Part shown: positions 7,409-9,730 of the stretch, one piece after another
Numbering within the stretch: position 1 is the first letter of the stretch
Layout: each line of letters begins with the position of its first letter
DNA from: an uncultured Bacteroidia bacterium
GTDB taxonomy: Bacteria; Bacteroidota; Bacteroidia; Bacteroidales; Prolixibacteraceae
Reading direction: 5' to 3'
DNA: 9,730 bases
Assembly (NCBI GenBank): GCA_903859795.1
Contig: CAIOOC010000928.1
Span: 1 to 9,730 of the forward strand
Notes under the pieces: generated by a model
The model's input: the letters and a program-made list of their open reading frames with translations, nothing else
Told to the model about the DNA's origin: nothing
Databases searched by the model: none
Made by a program: the position numbers and the translations under genes

Positions 7409-8281
7409 ATGGAATTAAAAATTGAGTCCCTCAACAAACAGTATGGTAATGGTGTGCATGCATTGATCGATGTATCTCTTACGATTAACAAAGGCATGTT
7501 TGGTTTACTCGGACCAAACGGAGCGGGGAAATCGACTTTAATGCGCATTCTGGCAACGCTTCAGGATGCAGATAGTGGTTCAGCAATGCTGGGCGAAATG
7601 GATGTTTTAAATGATAAGGCGGCTGTCAGAGAGGTGTTGGGATATTTACCGCAGGAATTTGGGGTATATCCGCGCACCTCAGCTACCGATTTGCTCGATC
7701 ATCTGGCTTTACTCAAAGGTTTTGCCAACAAGGGTGAACGCAAGGAGATGGTGAATTATTTGCTTAATAAAGTAAACTTATTTGATATCAGGAAAAAGGC
7801 AGTGAGCAGTTACAGCGGCGGTATGCGACAACGTTTTGGCATTGCACAATGTTTAATCGGCGATCCCAAACTTGTCATTGTTGACGAACCCACGGCTGGT
7901 CTTGATCCCGGAGAACGAAACCGTTTTTATAACATCCTCAGTGAAATTGGCGAGAATATAATTATTATTCTCTCAACCCATATTGTACAGGACGTTAAGG
8001 AACTCTGTACACAGATGGCAATTATCGATAAAGGTAAAGTGTTGTTTAGCGGTGATACCGATGATGCATTGCTTCAAATTAAAGGTAAAGTTTGGGAACG
8101 CAGGGTCGAAAAAGCTGAATTGCCTCAGTTCCAAAAGGACTACAAGATTATTTCGAGTAAATTGGTGGGGGGAAAACCATTGATTCACGCTTTCTCGGCT
8201 AATGATCCAGACAACAGCTTCACAAAAGCCGAAGAAAACCTCGAGGATGTATTTTTTGCCAAACTGAATGAACTGGTTTAA
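7409..8281 (+). CDS. ABC transporter ATP-binding protein
   Basis: Cytoplasmic ATPase of an ABC-2-type (exporter-like) transporter, 290 aa, energising the permease encoded just downstream. All ABC motifs are intact: Walker A GPNGAGKST at 35-43 (K41), Q-loop glutamine Q82 in LPQEFG, signature YSGGMRQR at 135-142, Walker B LVIVDE ending in D159-E160, D-loop AGLDP, and switch histidine H191 in STHIVQD. After residue ~220 comes a C-terminal extension ending in EENLEDVFF, the pattern seen in ATPases paired with ABC-2 permeases such as those for drugs, antibiotics or lipids. The ATG at 7409 opens the usual MELKIESLNKQYG beginning. The permease start lies 10 bp after the stop, so the two are surely co-transcribed. 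The transported substrate cannot be read from the sequence. Confidence 0.95.
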   Translation: MELKIESLNKQYGNGVHALIDVSLTINKGMFGLLGPNGAGKSTLMRILATLQDADSGSAMLGEMDVLNDKAAVREVLGYLPQEFGVYPRTSATDLLDHLALLKGFANKGERKEMVNYLLNKVNLFDIRKKAVSSYSGGMRQRFGIAQCLIGDPKLVIVDEPTAGLDPGERNRFYNILSEIGENIIIILSTHIVQDVKELCTQMAIIDKGKVLFSGDTDDALLQIKGKVWERRVEKAELPQFQKDYKIISSKLVGGKPLIHAFSANDPDNSFTKAEENLEDVFFAKLNELV

Positions 8282-8291
8282 CTGAACTATC

Positions 8292-9730
8292 ATGTGGAAA
8301 TTTATCAGACACGAATGGAAGTTATGGCTTAGTTCGCCAATGACCTGGATCTTTTTATTCATCAACACGATGCTGGTGATGGGTGCTGTTTCGTCCGACA
8401 ATGTCACTATTGGCGGGGGTGTTGGAAGTGTGCATAAAAATGCGCCATATGTTATCCAAACCTATTATGGTGTAATGTCGCTGGTTTGTTTGTTGATGAC
8501 AACGGCTTTTATGAATGCCTCGGCCAACCGCGACTTTGCTCACGGGATGTACCAGTTTGTATTCTCTTCACCGATAAAAAAGCGGGATTACTATTTCGGG
8601 AAATTTATTGGTGCGACGACTATTGCCGTTTTACCTCTGCTGGGCGTTTCGATAGGTGCCTTAATTGGACCCTTGATGCCGTGGGCTCAACCAGAAAGAT
8701 TCGGAGATATTATTTGGAGCGGGCATTTGCAGGGATTATTATGTTTTGGGATACCAAACACTATTATTGCCGCGGTATTTTTGTATGTGCTGGCTATAAT
8801 CTTCAGAAGCAATACCGTTTCGTTTGTCGGGGCGATGCTTATTCTGGTGTTTTATGTCGTTTCAGCAGGGTTCACACGCGATCTCCAAAAGGAGTGGCTG
8901 GCCAATATTTTAGATCCGTTTGGTTTTCGCCCGTTAAATATAATTTCCAAATACATGACTGTTGATGAAAAGAATCTGCATGCAGTACCATTATTTGGGG
9001 CATTTTTATTTAATCGTTTGATATGGATTGGTTTAGGCTCACTGATTCTGGTTGGAGGATATTTTAAATTTTCATTCACAACAAAAAGCCAAAAAGCCAA
9101 AAAAGAGAAGAAAGAGGAACCTGAACAACCAGTTCAGACAACTTCCTCACCCAACTTTTCTATGTTAAATGCAGGTAAGTTCTCGTTTTCAGGTTTGTGG
9201 TATTTAATCCGTTTTGAGACCAGGGCCGTTATCCGGAATCCTACGTTTATTATTATTGTCTTAATCGGGATGATCAACCTGGTATCTTCACTAACCAGTT
9301 TTACAGGGAGATATGGCACCGATCAGTATCCGGTAACCTATGATGTAATCACATCAATTCAGGGTTCGTTTTATTTATTTCTGATTGCCATTATCACTTT
9401 TTATACCGGTGTCCTGGTCTGGAAAGAGAGGGATTCGAAATTCAACGAGATGCAGGATGCCACTCCTGTCCAAACCTCGATGTTGTTTGTCTCAAAATTG
9501 GTGGCAATGGTTGCTTCGATTGCTCTAATTTTATGCTGCACCATTATCATCGGGGTAATTGCACAAACGGCATTTGGTTATCACAGGTACCAGCTGGATG
9601 TGTATATTAAGTCATTGCTGGTAATGGATCTGCTAACATTTACATTTCTGGTTTTCCTCGCGTTGCGGCATCGCCGTCAGCCATGGCTTGCTCGGGGTTG
9701 CTGGTTTCGTAGTCGGCTTTGCGCACACTC
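8292..9730 (+). CDS. ABC-2 permease, probable N-terminal part of a permease/M1 aminopeptidase fusion (3' partial)
   Basis: Membrane partner of the preceding ATPase. The frame is open from ATG 8292 to the window end (479 codons), so the gene is incomplete. It begins MWKFIRHEWKLWLSSPM with a first membrane helix at about 17-35, then a second from ~60, a conserved ASANRDFAHGMYQFVFSSP loop, and several further helices up to ~265. A Lys/Glu-rich cytoplasmic linker (KAKKEKKEEPEQP, ~262-280) follows, then a second ABC-2-like unit starts again with FSGLWYLIRFETRAVIRNP. This two-unit layout matches the very large Bacteroidota permeases that carry an M1-type peptidase domain at the C-terminus; that domain would lie beyond the window, so the fusion is an inference. 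From about base 9660 the frame yields an Arg/Trp-rich sequence (LRHRRQPWLARGC) in place of the next membrane helix, and the base composition changes, suggesting a frameshift or chimeric end. Confidence 0.85.
   Translation, partial: MWKFIRHEWKLWLSSPMTWIFLFINTMLVMGAVSSDNVTIGGGVGSVHKNAPYVIQTYYGVMSLVCLLMTTAFMNASANRDFAHGMYQFVFSSPIKKRDYYFGKFIGATTIAVLPLLGVSIGALIGPLMPWAQPERFGDIIWSGHLQGLLCFGIPNTIIAAVFLYVLAIIFRSNTVSFVGAMLILVFYVVSAGFTRDLQKEWLANILDPFGFRPLNIISKYMTVDEKNLHAVPLFGAFLFNRLIWIGLGSLILVGGYFKFSFTTKSQKAKKEKKEEPEQPVQTTSSPNFSMLNAGKFSFSGLWYLIRFETRAVIRNPTFIIIVLIGMINLVSSLTSFTGRYGTDQYPVTYDVITSIQGSFYLFLIAIITFYTGVLVWKERDSKFNEMQDATPVQTSMLFVSKLVAMVASIALILCCTIIIGVIAQTAFGYHRYQLDVYIKSLLVMDLLTFTFLVFLALRHRRQPWLARGCWFRSRLCAH

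Noticed and set aside
7357..7425. 22-codon ORF overlapping the ATPase start as a possible leader peptide
   Set aside because: Very short, no repeated regulatory codons or attenuator arrangement, and no evidence that it is translated.
7973..8407. Minus-strand open frame of 144 codons across the ATPase/permease junction
   Set aside because: It overlaps two convincing + strand genes and shows no recognisable domain.

Overview
The window looks like a chromosomal segment of a member of the Bacteroidota. Evidence: all genes lie on the + strand; starts lack obvious purine-rich ribosome binding sites; a TAnnTTTG-type -7 box is present; the sugar hydrolase has a lipoprotein signal; and the last gene matches the large ABC permease family common in that phylum, usually fused to an M1 peptidase. 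I cannot name the genus from sequence alone.

Layout: (1) 1-4356 holds the 3' end of a complex I (nuo) operon: nuoL (5' truncated by the window edge), nuoM and nuoN. These are the three antiporter-like proton-pumping membrane subunits, with the key charged residues of each visible. (2) 4357-4637 is an intergenic region with a small hairpin just after nuoN, a ~93-bp imperfect inverted repeat built from degenerate CACCAA-type units and followed by seven T, and a perfect 12-bp palindrome just upstream of the next gene. (3) 4638-7169 encodes a secreted lipoprotein alpha-L-arabinofuranosidase of family GH51, 843 aa, enlarged by a jelly-roll domain inserted before its C-terminal end. (4) 7170-7408 is a leader region with a candidate promoter and two perfect stem-loops. 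(5) 7409-9730 holds an ABC-transporter ATPase followed after 10 bp by an ABC permease gene that runs off the window.

How the genes work together: nuoLMN form the distal proton-pumping arm of NADH:quinone oxidoreductase. The arabinofuranosidase stands alone, with no SusC/SusD, regulator or other glycosidase beside it, so it is probably its own unit, releasing arabinose from arabinan or arabinoxylan fragments. The ATPase and permease are one ABC exporter-type system; the M1 aminopeptidase-like half expected of this permease family would lie beyond the window.

Most of the window is ordinary. The points most worth a second look are the last ~70 bases, where GC content jumps from 39% to 63% and the permease stops resembling a permease (possible chimeric join or frameshift), the structured repeat after nuoN, the palindrome before the arabinofuranosidase, and the structured leader of the ABC operon. 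I found no evidence of a novel system.
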